A stretch of 64,000 nucleotides of DNA from JANSWY01 sp965243755. GTDB lineage: Bacteria; Bacteroidota; Bacteroidia; Cytophagales; Cyclobacteriaceae. Position 1 is the stretch's first letter. The number at the start of each line of letters is the position of its first letter. Below the pieces are notes generated by a model that saw nothing but the letters and a program-made list of their open reading frames with translations, did not search any database and was not told where the DNA came from. The stretch is from contig CBDEVW010000003.1 of assembly GCA_965243755.1 (NCBI GenBank), positions 992,001 through 1,056,000 of the forward strand, in the 5' to 3' direction. A program made the position numbers and the translations under genes. Positions 36,567 through 45,525 of the stretch are shown here, in pieces.

Positions 36567-38918
36567 TTAGAATTCCAGTCGATAGCTCAGGTTAGGAAAC
36601 ATACCTAGCTGATCTTCGGAGCTTATATTCTGCGAATATGGGTTGTAGTACCTTCCTGCCTCATTGATTCTGCCTGTAATGTTTTGCACATTAAGCGCAA
36701 TGACCTGGGTAGTTTTTGGTTTGTTCCTGATAAACCTGATTCCAAAATCCAATCTTATATATGGATCCAGTCGATCGGTATATGCCTGATCATAATCATA
36801 GATGCCATAACCCTCCATCCTGGAAGCCGCCAGGTTTATTGGGATATACCGGTTGTTTCCTGAGGTAATGAATTTACCATTCACGCTGATCAGGTTATTC
36901 TTGCTTTTTCCAACTTTGAACTCCTTTCCGGTGATTACATTAAAGATATAGTTACTGTTGAACCTGGTATTTCGCTCTATTCCATCAGCGCCTTTATATT
37001 TTGATTCAAACAAAGAACCGGTAAACACCAGGTAAAACCCATTATTTAAGAATCTCTCTGCCGTTAACTCCAGCCCATAATTTTTTCCGGTTCCTTCATT
37101 GACAAGCGTATCTGATACAAATCCACCAGACATGTTTAACACACTGGCTGTAGCACTCCAGGGTTCCTCTCTTCTTGACTCAGGCCTGATGGGCACATCA
37201 TATAAGTACTGAAAATATATCTCAGACTTCACTCGCCAATTGGTGGAGATGGATCTTTCATATCCCAATACATTATGATAAGCTTTCATCAACTTTAAAT
37301 TGCGATTAGTCTGAACCCGAAGGCCGGATTCTGTTTCCAGGTTGGCTAAATACGTGCTAAGCGGTTGCTGTTTACTATGTAGTCCTGTACCAAAGCTTAA
37401 TGTTTCTCTGTTGTTCAATTGATACCTTAATCCAAACCTTGGTTCCACAGAGTAGTTTTTGTTGAGCATCAATTGAAGATAATGCAGTCCACTGTTCAAT
37501 GTCAGCTTTTCATTTAACCGGTATTGCCATTGCCCATATCCCTGCAGTGTACCAGTGGTTCCCTTTTCCTCCACATACTTCACTAACTGATCACGATAGC
37601 TTTCATAGATGAGAGAAAGCTGGTCATAGCCAATCCAACTATAAATAACTCCGCCTCTAATGGTATTTCTAGCATTAATCTTTGAGTTAACCATGGTAGA
37701 AAGCCTGATCGCATTATCTATAAACTCTTCTTCGTATAGGTCCTTCACCGCTACCGAATCCTCATCGTAAGCTATTTCGCTGATATGTCCGGATAACCTT
37801 GTTTCCAGGTAAGTGTCCTGGTTGAGGTAATAAATATGAGAGAGCCCTCCTACGCCTAACAAATTTCCTGCTCTCCAATTATAGTACTCATCTATTTCCG
37901 GAGCTGCCCGTTCTTTATCTTCACTGCTACCCCCCAATCCCCACAAAGAAAAAGCACCCCATTTTTCAGTTGGTAAATGGAATTTGAACGACAGGTCAGA
38001 AAATTTTATTTGCTCCGTTTCATCCAAAATATTGATCCCAATGTGTTCAAAAAGTGCAAGGGTAGAGTACCTGTAGTTGATCAGGTAAGAACCCCGTTTA
38101 CGATTGCTCAATGGCCCTTCAAGGGCAGCCGCTACTCCCAGGAAACCAGCCTGAAAAGCATACTCTCTTTTTTGGTTATTTCCATTTCGCAAAGAAATAT
38201 CAAACACCCCTGAAAAAGCATTGCCATACTCTGCGGGAAAAGCTCCGGTAAAAAAGTCTGAGTTGGATAGCATGTTGCTGCTTAACATACTGATTCCTCC
38301 TGCAGCCGACCCTACTGCTGCAAAGTGATTAGGATTAGGAACCTCCACACCTTCAACACGCCACAACAAACCATTGGGCGAATTTCCCCGGATCACAATT
38401 TCGTTGAGAATATCGTCCCCACCTGTAGTTACTCCAGCAAAGGAAAGTGCTGCACGGGCCGGATCATCAAAAGTTGCTGCATACCTGCTGGTCTGCTCCA
38501 CACTGAAGGAAAGAGCACTAACAGAGGACAATTTATTGATAGGTTCACCCTGCTCATCATTGGCCACTACAACCACCTCTTCCAGCCGGCTTAAAGATTC
38601 CGTAAGCCTTACATTTAAGGCTACCTGCTTACCACTTCCTATTAGAATATCAGAAAGATAGGCGTCTTCATAACCAATGTAGGTGACCCCAAGATCGTGT
38701 CTTCCAATCGGTACACCTTTGATGATAAATTGCCCATTGACATCCGTAACGGCTCCCTTGATCGGATCAGTACCTAAGACTATGACGGTGGCACCTATCA
38801 ATGGGGATTCACTTTGACTATCGATTACTGTACCGCGAATATCCTGCGTAAGCTGCTGAGCCTGGCTGATTTTGTACATTGTTAAAAGAAATGCCAGGAT
38901 TAGTATTTTACGATTCAT
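36567..38918 (-). CDS. TonB-dependent outer-membrane receptor with carboxypeptidase-regulatory-like domain
   Basis: 783 residues. After a signal peptide (ending SQAQQ) there is a CarboxypepD_reg-like domain (IRGTVIDSQSESPLIGATV ... KGVPIGRHDLGVTYIGY), a plug domain (EIVIRGNSPNGLLWRVEGVEV) and an outer-membrane beta-barrel ending in the aromatic residue Phe (LSYRLEF). It lacks a SusD-like partner and the SusC TonB-box architecture, so it resembles stand-alone receptors for siderophores, metals or peptides. The substrate is unknown. Confidence 0.9.
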   Translation of the reverse strand: MNRKILILAFLLTMYKISQAQQLTQDIRGTVIDSQSESPLIGATVIVLGTDPIKGAVTDVNGQFIIKGVPIGRHDLGVTYIGYEDAYLSDILIGSGKQVALNVRLTESLSRLEEVVVVANDEQGEPINKLSSVSALSFSVEQTSRYAATFDDPARAALSFAGVTTGGDDILNEIVIRGNSPNGLLWRVEGVEVPNPNHFAAVGSAAGGISMLSSNMLSNSDFFTGAFPAEYGNAFSGVFDISLRNGNNQKREYAFQAGFLGVAAALEGPLSNRKRGSYLINYRYSTLALFEHIGINILDETEQIKFSDLSFKFHLPTEKWGAFSLWGLGGSSEDKERAAPEIDEYYNWRAGNLLGVGGLSHIYYLNQDTYLETRLSGHISEIAYDEDSVAVKDLYEEEFIDNAIRLSTMVNSKINARNTIRGGVIYSWIGYDQLSLIYESYRDQLVKYVEEKGTTGTLQGYGQWQYRLNEKLTLNSGLHYLQLMLNKNYSVEPRFGLRYQLNNRETLSFGTGLHSKQQPLSTYLANLETESGLRVQTNRNLKLMKAYHNVLGYERSISTNWRVKSEIYFQYLYDVPIRPESRREEPWSATASVLNMSGGFVSDTLVNEGTGKNYGLELTAERFLNNGFYLVFTGSLFESKYKGADGIERNTRFNSNYIFNVITGKEFKVGKSKNNLISVNGKFITSGNNRYIPINLAASRMEGYGIYDYDQAYTDRLDPYIRLDFGIRFIRNKPKTTQVIALNVQNITGRINEAGRYYNPYSQNISSEDQLGMFPNLSYRLEF

Positions 38919-39036
38919 AAAATAGAGTTGAGTTTTTGATCTGGTTCAATGAAAACTAAAAACTTCAATGGTTGCCATTTTTTGAAAAAAAATCCATTTT
39001 GGGTCTTTAACAGTCCTGCAGTAAAAAAACCTGATC

Positions 39037-39474
39037 ATGATCTTAAAATTTGTTGATTCGTCAGAAGAAATGAAAAAAGCCCAATCACTGCGTATTGAAG
39101 TTTTTGTGAAAGAGCAGGGTATTCCTGAGCACCTGGAGATCGATGAAAAAGATGATGTCAGTTATCATGCCATTGCTATTGAGGAAACTACTAATGAAAT
39201 TATTGGTACTGGAAGACTCACACCCAAATCCGACAAAGAAGGTACACTTGCCAGAATTGCTATTTCAAAGAAAGCACGTAAAATGGGTATTGGCAAGAAG
39301 ATAATGATACTATTGGAAGAAAAAGCACGATCCTTAGGCATTCAGTCTCTGGATCTGACTCCCCATAAATACCTGGAAAAGTTTTATAACAGCCTGGGTT
39401 ACACAACAATCAATGAAAATGAGGGTGAGGTTGCAGGACATGCATTAATCAGAATGAAAAAGAGGCTAAACTGA
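39037..39474 (+). CDS. GNAT-family N-acetyltransferase (ElaA/YjcF-like)
   Basis: 145 residues. The GNAT core shows GTGRLTPKSDKEGTLARIAI (strand 4), the acetyl-CoA loop KKARKMGIGKKIM (motif A) and FYNSLGYT (motif B). The N-terminal LRIEVFVKEQGIPEHLEID is characteristic of the ElaA/YjcF-like subgroup. The substrate is unknown. Confidence 0.9.
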   Translation: MILKFVDSSEEMKKAQSLRIEVFVKEQGIPEHLEIDEKDDVSYHAIAIEETTNEIIGTGRLTPKSDKEGTLARIAISKKARKMGIGKKIMILLEEKARSLGIQSLDLTPHKYLEKFYNSLGYTTINENEGEVAGHALIRMKKRLN

Positions 39475-39631
39475 TTATATTCAGTTATAACACCGAAATG
39501 ACATCTCGATTCCATGTTTAATTTCATATTTATTCTTATTCAACGAAGAAAACACAGTGTTCACCGAAAGTTATTTGTATCTCAGCGATTCTGGAAGTAG
39601 CTTGAGATGTCACAATTAACTTACTAACGGG

Positions 39632-40141
39632 ATGAAGATTAACTTGACTAAAACCAGCTTATTGCTGTGTGCCTTTGTGGTACTGGCAATATCTACAGGC
39701 AGAGCACAGCAAATCTCTGAGGACGAAGTTCCTTTCACGGTTCAAAAATGGTATTTCAATAACTACCCGGGTTCCCATGAGGTCACCTGGATGAAAACCA
39801 ATTCACAATCGGGAGAACTACTCTATCAGGCTGATTTCGAATATGACGATCAAAACGTCATTGCCGTATTTAATAGTAGTGGTAAACAAGTCTATGAAAA
39901 TCTTGAATTCCATAAAAAAGAACTCCCGGGACCAATATTGGATCATGCCACCTCCAATTACGGTAAGTTCAAAGTTGTGGCTATTCATAAGCACACCAAT
40001 TACTATTACGGTGCTCAAAATACGAAAACAACCAATTATGAGTTAATCGTGAAGGTGGATAAAGATATGAACACGGTGTGGTTCAACGAAGATATGAATC
40101 GTCAGGATCAGTTTGATGTAAGCAACCTGGCCATCAAGTAG
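39632..40141 (+). CDS. PepSY-like secreted protein
   Basis: 169 residues with a signal peptide (about 1-25, ending STGRAQQ). The rest is mixed alpha/beta with the feature VPFTVQKWYFNNYPGSHEVTW, resembling the Bacteroidota family described as PepSY-like or beta-lactamase-inhibitor-like. It has Tyr/Asn-rich strands. It probably acts in the periplasm; its function is unknown. A strong terminator follows. Confidence 0.75.
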   Translation: MKINLTKTSLLLCAFVVLAISTGRAQQISEDEVPFTVQKWYFNNYPGSHEVTWMKTNSQSGELLYQADFEYDDQNVIAVFNSSGKQVYENLEFHKKELPGPILDHATSNYGKFKVVAIHKHTNYYYGAQNTKTTNYELIVKVDKDMNTVWFNEDMNRQDQFDVSNLAIK

Positions 40142-40163
40142 CAAAAAATAAACTTATTTGGGT

Positions 40164-40195
40164 AGAAGGCGCATTATTATGTGCCTTCTTTTTTT
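40164..40195 (+). terminator. Rho-independent terminator after the PepSY-like gene
   Basis: A 10-bp stem AGAAGGCGCA / TGTGCCTTCT with one G-U pair and a TTATTA loop, followed by a ten-base T run. Confidence 0.9.
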
Positions 40196-40609
40196 GTGCC
40201 AACTCAGCGTTATAAAGCAGCTCTTATCACATTTAAAATCCACATAGCTTATCATTGTACTTATGTGAGTAAATATGTTGACAACCTGTTGATATCGATG
40301 TGATTTACCGGCCGACAGAAAGAGGTAATCAGTGCAAAACTGGTTGATAAGCAACAGGCACATTTCCTTGACATTTAGCAAATTTGATCTACCTTGTAAT
40401 CATCAAACAATTATTGAAAACGATCTTTAATTAGTGAGGCTGTTTTAAGGTGAAATTAGACTGAAGTTGATTCTACGGATGAAGCCCCTCAGTTTGGTGG
40501 AAAGTTAGAATAGTTTGATTTGGAAAGTACAGGCGATAGTTTGTATTGGAAAATGAAGTTTGATATTAATTGATTGGTTACTGGTGGCTCCTACGGGAAA
40601 AGCCAGGTA
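40196..40609. other. Gene-free stretch between the PepSY-like gene and truA
   Basis: About 410 bases without a plausible ORF in either strand. The right half (40430-40610) contains short complementary segments, such as GGCT/AGCC near 40586-40604, and leads directly into the strong hairpin at 40610-40641. A small plus-strand RNA is possible but unproven. Confidence 0.4.
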
Positions 40610-40641
40610 AAGCGGGAGTCTTAGCAATAAGGTTCCCGCTT
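40610..40641 (+). terminator. Long hairpin with GCAA tetraloop abutting the truA stop codon
   Basis: AAGCGGGA pairs with TCCCGCTT and CTTA with TAAG. The two intervening GU/UG wobbles make a continuous 14-bp stem closed by GCAA, a GNRA tetraloop on the plus strand. On the plus strand TCTATTTTAT follows, a weak U-tract. It may terminate a plus-strand transcript or protect the 3' end of truA mRNA. Confidence 0.5.
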
Positions 40642-41439
40642 CTATTTTATATCCCTTCCTATCCCATAATCAATATTATTTAAGATCAACCCACTGGCGG
40701 GTGCAATCCTGGCAATAGGTTCATTTTCATAGGACTCAAGGGACCTTTGCAATTGCTCTAATGATATCGCGCCCCTACCAAGTGCAAACAAGGCACCCAT
40801 CATCCACCTTACCTGATATCTCAAAAAACCTTTACTTCTCACTCTGTACAAATAGCTTTCCTCAGGAAAGAAACTTGCTGTGTACTTATCGTTTTTTACA
40901 ATTTCACTAAGGTTTATTTCTCTGTCGAAGACCGTTTCTGGTTTTGGTTTCGTGCAATAGCAGGCAAAACTATGTGTCCCTTCAAACATCTTCGCCCCAG
41001 CTTTCATTTGTTCTATATCTAACTGCTGATGAAGGCCTGTCATTAATGAGGCTGCAAAAGGATGCGGCTTCTCACCATGAGAAAACAGGTATATATATTC
41101 CTTCTCTGTGACATCCTGAATGACATTGAACTTCTCATCCACCTCCTCAACAGATAGAATTCTTATATCATGAGGCAAATTGATGGCCATTTCTTTCTGA
41201 AAAGCAGGGATATCGAGTTTTTCCCAAACAAATAACTCCAAATAACCTTTATTGACCGAAACCATGGCGTCTGTACGGCTTGCTCCCAGCGTTTTAAATT
41301 TAACATCCCCCAGTACATATGCCAATGTTTTATCAATCATGGATTGTACTGTTTTCACACCTGGTTGCTTCTGCCAACCATGATAACGAAACCCCAGGTA
41401 TTGAACAGAGATCAGATAATAATGTCTTTCCTGATTCAT
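40642..41439 (-). CDS. truA: tRNA pseudouridine synthase A
   Basis: 265 residues from the ATG at 41439 (MNQERHYYLISVQYLGF); a 10-codon longer frame would cover the -7 element and is rejected. TruA motifs: GFRYHGWQKQPG, the catalytic Asp57 in GASRTDAMVS, and FLRYQVRWMMGAL in the C-terminal region. It isomerises uridines 38-40 of the tRNA anticodon arm. The sequence is somewhat divergent (ASRTDAMVSV rather than AGRTDxGVHA), as in many Bacteroidota paralogues. Confidence 0.92.
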   Translation of the reverse strand: MNQERHYYLISVQYLGFRYHGWQKQPGVKTVQSMIDKTLAYVLGDVKFKTLGASRTDAMVSVNKGYLELFVWEKLDIPAFQKEMAINLPHDIRILSVEEVDEKFNVIQDVTEKEYIYLFSHGEKPHPFAASLMTGLHQQLDIEQMKAGAKMFEGTHSFACYCTKPKPETVFDREINLSEIVKNDKYTASFFPEESYLYRVRSKGFLRYQVRWMMGALFALGRGAISLEQLQRSLESYENEPIARIAPASGLILNNIDYGIGRDIK

Positions 41440-41744
41440 ATCGAATCCAAATTTAGCCTTAGTTATCAAATGTGTAATTCATACACCAAACATTCTTATT
41501 CACCTCCTTAATTTACCCGTTCACCAAACCGTTATTTGAAAATTTCGTATAAAGACCTAACTTTTATTTGACTTATCAAAAAATAACCGGGAAAAATTAT
41601 CTATTTCATAAGCTCCGAAAGGTGATTGTTAAACATTGAGTTGATAATTCGGTTATCATAATATAAGCTGAAGATATACCGTTCTTCATTCAATTGATCC
41701 GAGCACCAAAAAGATCTTACTAAACTAATTACGCAATATTATTT
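41440..41744. other. 305-base divergent region between truA and the flavin monooxygenase gene
   Basis: No ORF of note. A minus-strand -7 element, TAAATTTG, lies at 41448-41455, eight bases before the truA ATG, implying a leader of only a few bases. A 7-bp inverted pair ATAACCG / CGGTTAT is spread over about 41583-41658. No clear plus-strand promoter was identified for the monooxygenase. Confidence 0.5.
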
Positions 41745-43334
41745 ATGAAAACGGTAAAAAAAGTCTGCATAGTCGGCGCAGGACTTTCTGGGATTACGGC
41801 TATCAAACAATTAAAAGAAGAAGGTCACCAGGTGACTTGCTTCGAAAAATCTGAAGGAATTGGGGGTGTATTTGGTGTTAACAAACACTATGATGACCTA
41901 CACCTGACTATTTCCAATTATTTCATGGCATATTCAGATTTCGTTCCCTCAACGGAGCGTCTGAAATTCTGGTCCAAGGTAGAGTACCGCAACTATCTTC
42001 ATCGGTACTGTGAGCACTTTGGACTTTTAGATCATATCCAGTTGAATACTTCAGTTTCTGGAATCCATCAGTTAGATGATGAATCCTGGACCGTAACTAC
42101 CTCGCAGGATAATCAGGAAACCACCCATCATTTCGATGCTGTGGTAGTTTGCTCCGGGTTGTTTCAGACGCCAAAAATCCCCGAATTTAAGGGAATTGAG
42201 AAGTTCAAAGGCAATGTAATCCACTCGCAGCAATACAGGGAACAAGCCAATTATAAAGGCAAAAGGGTACTCTGCATAGGGTTAGGAGAAAGCTCATCAG
42301 ACATCACTTCAGAAGTGGCGATGGTCGCTGAAAAATGCATCTTATCCCTTAGGCGATACCAGGCTGTAGCGCCAAGATACATGGCCTTTCAGGAGGACCC
42401 ATACTTTACGATTGACACCTCCTGGTTGACGTCCAGGATTGTTAACAAACTCCCTAAATCTTTTCACTTCAGAAGTGCCAAAAAGATTTTTAAGAAATAC
42501 CTGGAGAGTAAAAATATCGATGTGAGAATTCGCGGAAGCTGGTTGTTGCATTCCGGTAGTCCGGTTAATCAGGCCGTCACTAAAAACGAGCGGGTTTTCA
42601 AACATATCGCAGATGGTCAGGTAATTCCAAACATTGGTGGGATTGATCATTTTGATGAAACCGGAGTAGTCTTTAAAGACGGCACCAGGGAAGAAATAGA
42701 TGAGGTGATCTGCTGCACAGGATATCAGTTAAACTTTCCATTCACTGATATCAAGATTAACAACATGAGGGATTTGTTTAAGCAAATGATCATTCCCGAA
42801 ATAGGAGCTAGCCTTTCGTTTGTGGGATTTGTACGACCACAGCAAGGAGGTATACCAGTAATCGCGGAAATGCAATCTCGATACCTGGCTCAACTACTGA
42901 GTGAAAAACTCACCTTGCCTAATATAGCGCAACAACACAAGGTAATAGAAAGTGATACTGAGTTCTGGAAAAAAGAATATTATGTCACTCCAAATGTAGC
43001 TTCACTTGTCAACTATTGCCATTATATGGATTCCCTGGCTGAGCTGGTAGGATGTATGCCTGAAATTCCCTCTATCTGGGAAGACCCGAAATTGCGGATC
43101 AAACTTTTACATGGACCACAGTTCGCAGCTCAATACAGGTTGAATGGACCACATAGCAATGCAGAAGAAGCCAGAAAGTTCATATTGAGTTTCCCTGCGA
43201 TTACGTCCACGAGGAAAATTATTTATCTGGAGCTTTCACTGATGCTTTGTAAACTGCTTAACAAATTACCAAAATGGCGCCTGCGCAAACTGGAGCCTCT
43301 GGTCAGTTATTCTTTACAAACTCAAAAAGCATAG
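41745..43334 (+). CDS. Flavin-containing monooxygenase
   Basis: 529 residues of a class B flavoprotein monooxygenase. The FAD Rossmann motif is GAGLSG (11-16). The FMO signature appears as FKGNVIHSQQYRE (FxGxxxHxxxY). The NADPH Rossmann motif is GLGESSSD (about 177-184). The late CTGYQLNFPF segment also matches FMOs. It oxygenates a soft nucleophile (N or S) or acts as a Baeyer-Villiger-type enzyme; the substrate is unknown. A chorismate-lyase-like gene follows 22 bases later and ends in a shared terminator, so the two probably act together. Confidence 0.92.
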   Translation: MKTVKKVCIVGAGLSGITAIKQLKEEGHQVTCFEKSEGIGGVFGVNKHYDDLHLTISNYFMAYSDFVPSTERLKFWSKVEYRNYLHRYCEHFGLLDHIQLNTSVSGIHQLDDESWTVTTSQDNQETTHHFDAVVVCSGLFQTPKIPEFKGIEKFKGNVIHSQQYREQANYKGKRVLCIGLGESSSDITSEVAMVAEKCILSLRRYQAVAPRYMAFQEDPYFTIDTSWLTSRIVNKLPKSFHFRSAKKIFKKYLESKNIDVRIRGSWLLHSGSPVNQAVTKNERVFKHIADGQVIPNIGGIDHFDETGVVFKDGTREEIDEVICCTGYQLNFPFTDIKINNMRDLFKQMIIPEIGASLSFVGFVRPQQGGIPVIAEMQSRYLAQLLSEKLTLPNIAQQHKVIESDTEFWKKEYYVTPNVASLVNYCHYMDSLAELVGCMPEIPSIWEDPKLRIKLLHGPQFAAQYRLNGPHSNAEEARKFILSFPAITSTRKIIYLELSLMLCKLLNKLPKWRLRKLEPLVSYSLQTQKA

Positions 43335-43356
43335 GTCCACTAAAACTAGCACTAAG

Positions 43357-43935
43357 ATGATTCAATTAACAGCGGACACTTTAACTAGTCCATCGATAAA
43401 TTATAATGATCTGAGCATGCCCCAGCGGATTATTCTCCATAATGGCGGAAGCCTTACCAAACTGCTGGAGGTAATGCTTGGAGAGGAATTGAAACTGAAT
43501 AAAATTTCAGAACAAATTAAAAAAAGTACTCAGGAAATACCCACTCTTAACCTTTCAACAGGCGATCAGATGATGTCCAGAAAAATTACTTTGTACGGAC
43601 ATCATTCCAAAACGCACTACATCTACGCTGAATCTTTAATTGCCACAAAAAACCTGGCAGATGATTTTGCTGATGCACTGATCAACACCAATGTTCCAAT
43701 TGGAAAGATTTGGGAAATGTTGAAAATTGAAACCTATAAAAAGGTAGTGGCCTGGGGCAAAGTTCCGGCAAATCAGATTGGCTTACACTTCAATGTTTCG
43801 CCAATGGAACCTTTGCTATATCGAACGTATCTGGTATACTCTCAGCAAAAACCAATCATGCAGATTACCGAGAAGTTTCCGCAGCGTTTCTTCAGAGATT
43901 CGTTCGTCAGCAGAAATTCTTACTATGTAGCTTAA
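43357..43935 (+). CDS. Chorismate-lyase-like (DUF98/UbiC-fold) protein
   Basis: 192 residues. The pattern RKITLYGHHSKTHYIYAES, then IPxG-like NTNVPIGKIWEML, then LLYRTYLVYSQQKPIMQITE follows the chorismate pyruvate-lyase/DUF98 fold: central beta-sheet, Arg in the position after the first strand (MMSRKI) and Glu in the last strand (ITEKFP). In UbiC these Arg and Glu residues bind chorismate. If active it would form 4-hydroxybenzoate. It is in an apparent operon with the flavin monooxygenase. The call rests on motif pattern, so moderate confidence. Confidence 0.65.
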   Translation: MIQLTADTLTSPSINYNDLSMPQRIILHNGGSLTKLLEVMLGEELKLNKISEQIKKSTQEIPTLNLSTGDQMMSRKITLYGHHSKTHYIYAESLIATKNLADDFADALINTNVPIGKIWEMLKIETYKKVVAWGKVPANQIGLHFNVSPMEPLLYRTYLVYSQQKPIMQITEKFPQRFFRDSFVSRNSYYVA

Positions 43936-43940
43936 AAGGT

Positions 43941-43980
43941 TAATGAAGGTGGCTAACGTCACCTTCGTTATTATTTGTGT
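43941..43980 (+). terminator. Terminator of the FMO/chorismate-lyase-like operon
   Basis: Stem TAATGAAGGTGG / GTCACCTTCGTTA-type pairing with GAAGGTG/CACCTTC as the core, loop CTAACG, followed by the U-rich TTATTTGTGTT. Confidence 0.7.
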
Positions 43981-44055
43981 TGCTTACCCGGTTTATTCTG
44001 GTTAAATTTCTATTACCCAGCAATTCTGGATTAAAAACCTTTAACCAAATTCAAC

Positions 44056-44598
44056 ATGAAAAAACTAGCGACACTAATGATCCTGATCGTACCCTCTTTA
44101 CTATGGGCTCAGGAGGAGGCAACATTTCAGTCTGACCTTTCCGGTGTGATTCAATACAATGCCAATCAACTGGTTTCACTTGCAGAAGCAATCCCTGAAG
44201 ATAAATTTGATTACAGTCCTGCAGAGGGCGTTCGGTCCATCTCCGGAGCACTGTTACATACCGCTTCAGCCAATTACTTTTTTGGCATGACCCTAGGAGG
44301 AACACTTCCAGAGGGTGTAGATCCTATGACAATGGAGAAGTCTATCACAGGAAAAGCTAATATCATTGAAGCATTGAGCAACAGCTACAAGTTTCTAAGT
44401 GATGTTGCTGCTAACTTTGCTGATGAGGCTATGGAGGAAACAATTACCTTTCCCAATGGCCAGGTATTTACTAAAAGAATGGCACTATTTATTGCCTTAG
44501 GACATCTGTCTGAACACAAAGGACAATTGATTGCCTACGGAAGGGCCAACGATGTAACTCCTCCCTGGAGTGAGCCGAAAGAAGATGAAGATTATTGA
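44056..44598 (+). CDS. Secreted DinB-family protein
   Basis: 180 residues. A signal peptide (MKKLATLMILIVPSLLWAQ) precedes a DinB four-helix fold: VIQYNANQLVSLAEAIPEDKFDY, HTASANYFFGM and HLSEHKGQLIAYGR. The three metal-ligand histidine positions of DinB are represented by His77-type HTASA, and His154 and His158-type HLSEHKG. It is probably periplasmic. The molecular role of exported DinB proteins is unknown; metal-dependent thiol transfer is seen in some cytoplasmic relatives. A weak promoter TTG-N20-TAAATTTC (43980-44010) lies upstream. Confidence 0.87.
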   Translation: MKKLATLMILIVPSLLWAQEEATFQSDLSGVIQYNANQLVSLAEAIPEDKFDYSPAEGVRSISGALLHTASANYFFGMTLGGTLPEGVDPMTMEKSITGKANIIEALSNSYKFLSDVAANFADEAMEETITFPNGQVFTKRMALFIALGHLSEHKGQLIAYGRANDVTPPWSEPKEDEDY

Positions 44599-44608
44599 TA
44601 CACAAATG

Positions 44609-44637
44609 AAGGTGCCCATGATGGAGGCACCTTTTTT
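44609..44637 (+). terminator. Rho-independent terminator after the DinB-like gene
   Basis: An 8-bp stem AAGGTGCC / GGCACCTT with a 9-base loop, then six T. The following minus-strand gene ends 10 bases away. Confidence 0.88.
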
Positions 44638-44646
44638 ATTTCGCAA

Positions 44647-45363
44647 CTATTGTTGACTAAATACTTTTTTCAAAAGATCTGTTGTTCTTGCAACCGGGTT
44701 TTCCCTGATATTTTTCTCCTCCCTGGCAATCAGAATAAATAACCCATCTATCGCCTTTTGAGTGGCGTAATCATCCAGGTTTGGGTTTACCTGATCCACA
44801 AAAGGAATTTTATTGTACGTATTGATTACATCACTGTAATACCTGGTGGCTTTCGTTTTATCAAGCGCCTTTTTAATGACAGGCTTAAAGCTATTTCTTA
44901 ATCGTTCAGAGGTTGTTCTTTCTAAATAACTGGTTGCTGCATTGTCTCCACCTTTAAGGATGCCCCAGGCGTCCTGCACTGACATTCCTTTAATTGCTGA
45001 AATAAATATGGGGGCAGCTTCTTTGGCAGCCTCTTCCGCTCCCCTATTCAAGGTAAGAACAAACTTATCAACCTGGTCTCCAAGACCTATTTGTCTTAAT
45101 TTGGTTTCAACTTTTTGAACATCAGGAGGAAATGGAATTTTCAGTTGCGGGTTTTTGAAGTACCCATCTACTTTGGAGGCCTGATTTGTTCCGGTGTTTG
45201 CCCCCTTAATCAGGGCCTCTTTCAAACCTGCAACAACTTGTTCTGTGGTCAGTTCATCATCTTCCAGTATGCCGCCAAGCTGTTGAGATGCTTGTTTGAG
45301 TTGTTCAGCAGTACACCCAAACATTAGCAAAGCCATCAGACACATTATGTATAAAGGTTTCAT
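44647..45363 (-). CDS. DUF4197 lipoprotein
   Basis: 238 residues with a lipoprotein signal (LMALLMFGC, Cys17). The alpha-helical body carries the DUF4197 features: LTTEQVVAGLKEALIKGANT, YFKNPQLKIPFPPD and TDLLKKVFSQQ at the C-terminus, with DALDGLF-like KAIDGLFILIAREEKNIRENP. It is probably attached to the periplasmic face of a membrane. The function of the family is unknown. It is monocistronic by context. Confidence 0.88.
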   Translation of the reverse strand: MKPLYIMCLMALLMFGCTAEQLKQASQQLGGILEDDELTTEQVVAGLKEALIKGANTGTNQASKVDGYFKNPQLKIPFPPDVQKVETKLRQIGLGDQVDKFVLTLNRGAEEAAKEAAPIFISAIKGMSVQDAWGILKGGDNAATSYLERTTSERLRNSFKPVIKKALDKTKATRYYSDVINTYNKIPFVDQVNPNLDDYATQKAIDGLFILIAREEKNIRENPVARTTDLLKKVFSQQ

Positions 45364-45525
45364 AAAAATGGTTTACTTGTTAGATAAAAATTCAGATAAC
45401 GTAAACTAATAAATTTCATTTCGGTTAGGAAGATATAATGCCAATACTTCAAAAGATTCGACACCAATTGAATCACAATCCGTTGACAATATTTAATTTG
45501 GCATCCAATAAATAAAAGTCTATTC

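Noticed and set aside
40300..40641. RNase P RNA, tmRNA or SRP RNA in the truA-side gap
   Set aside because: The conserved sequence cores of these RNAs were not found.
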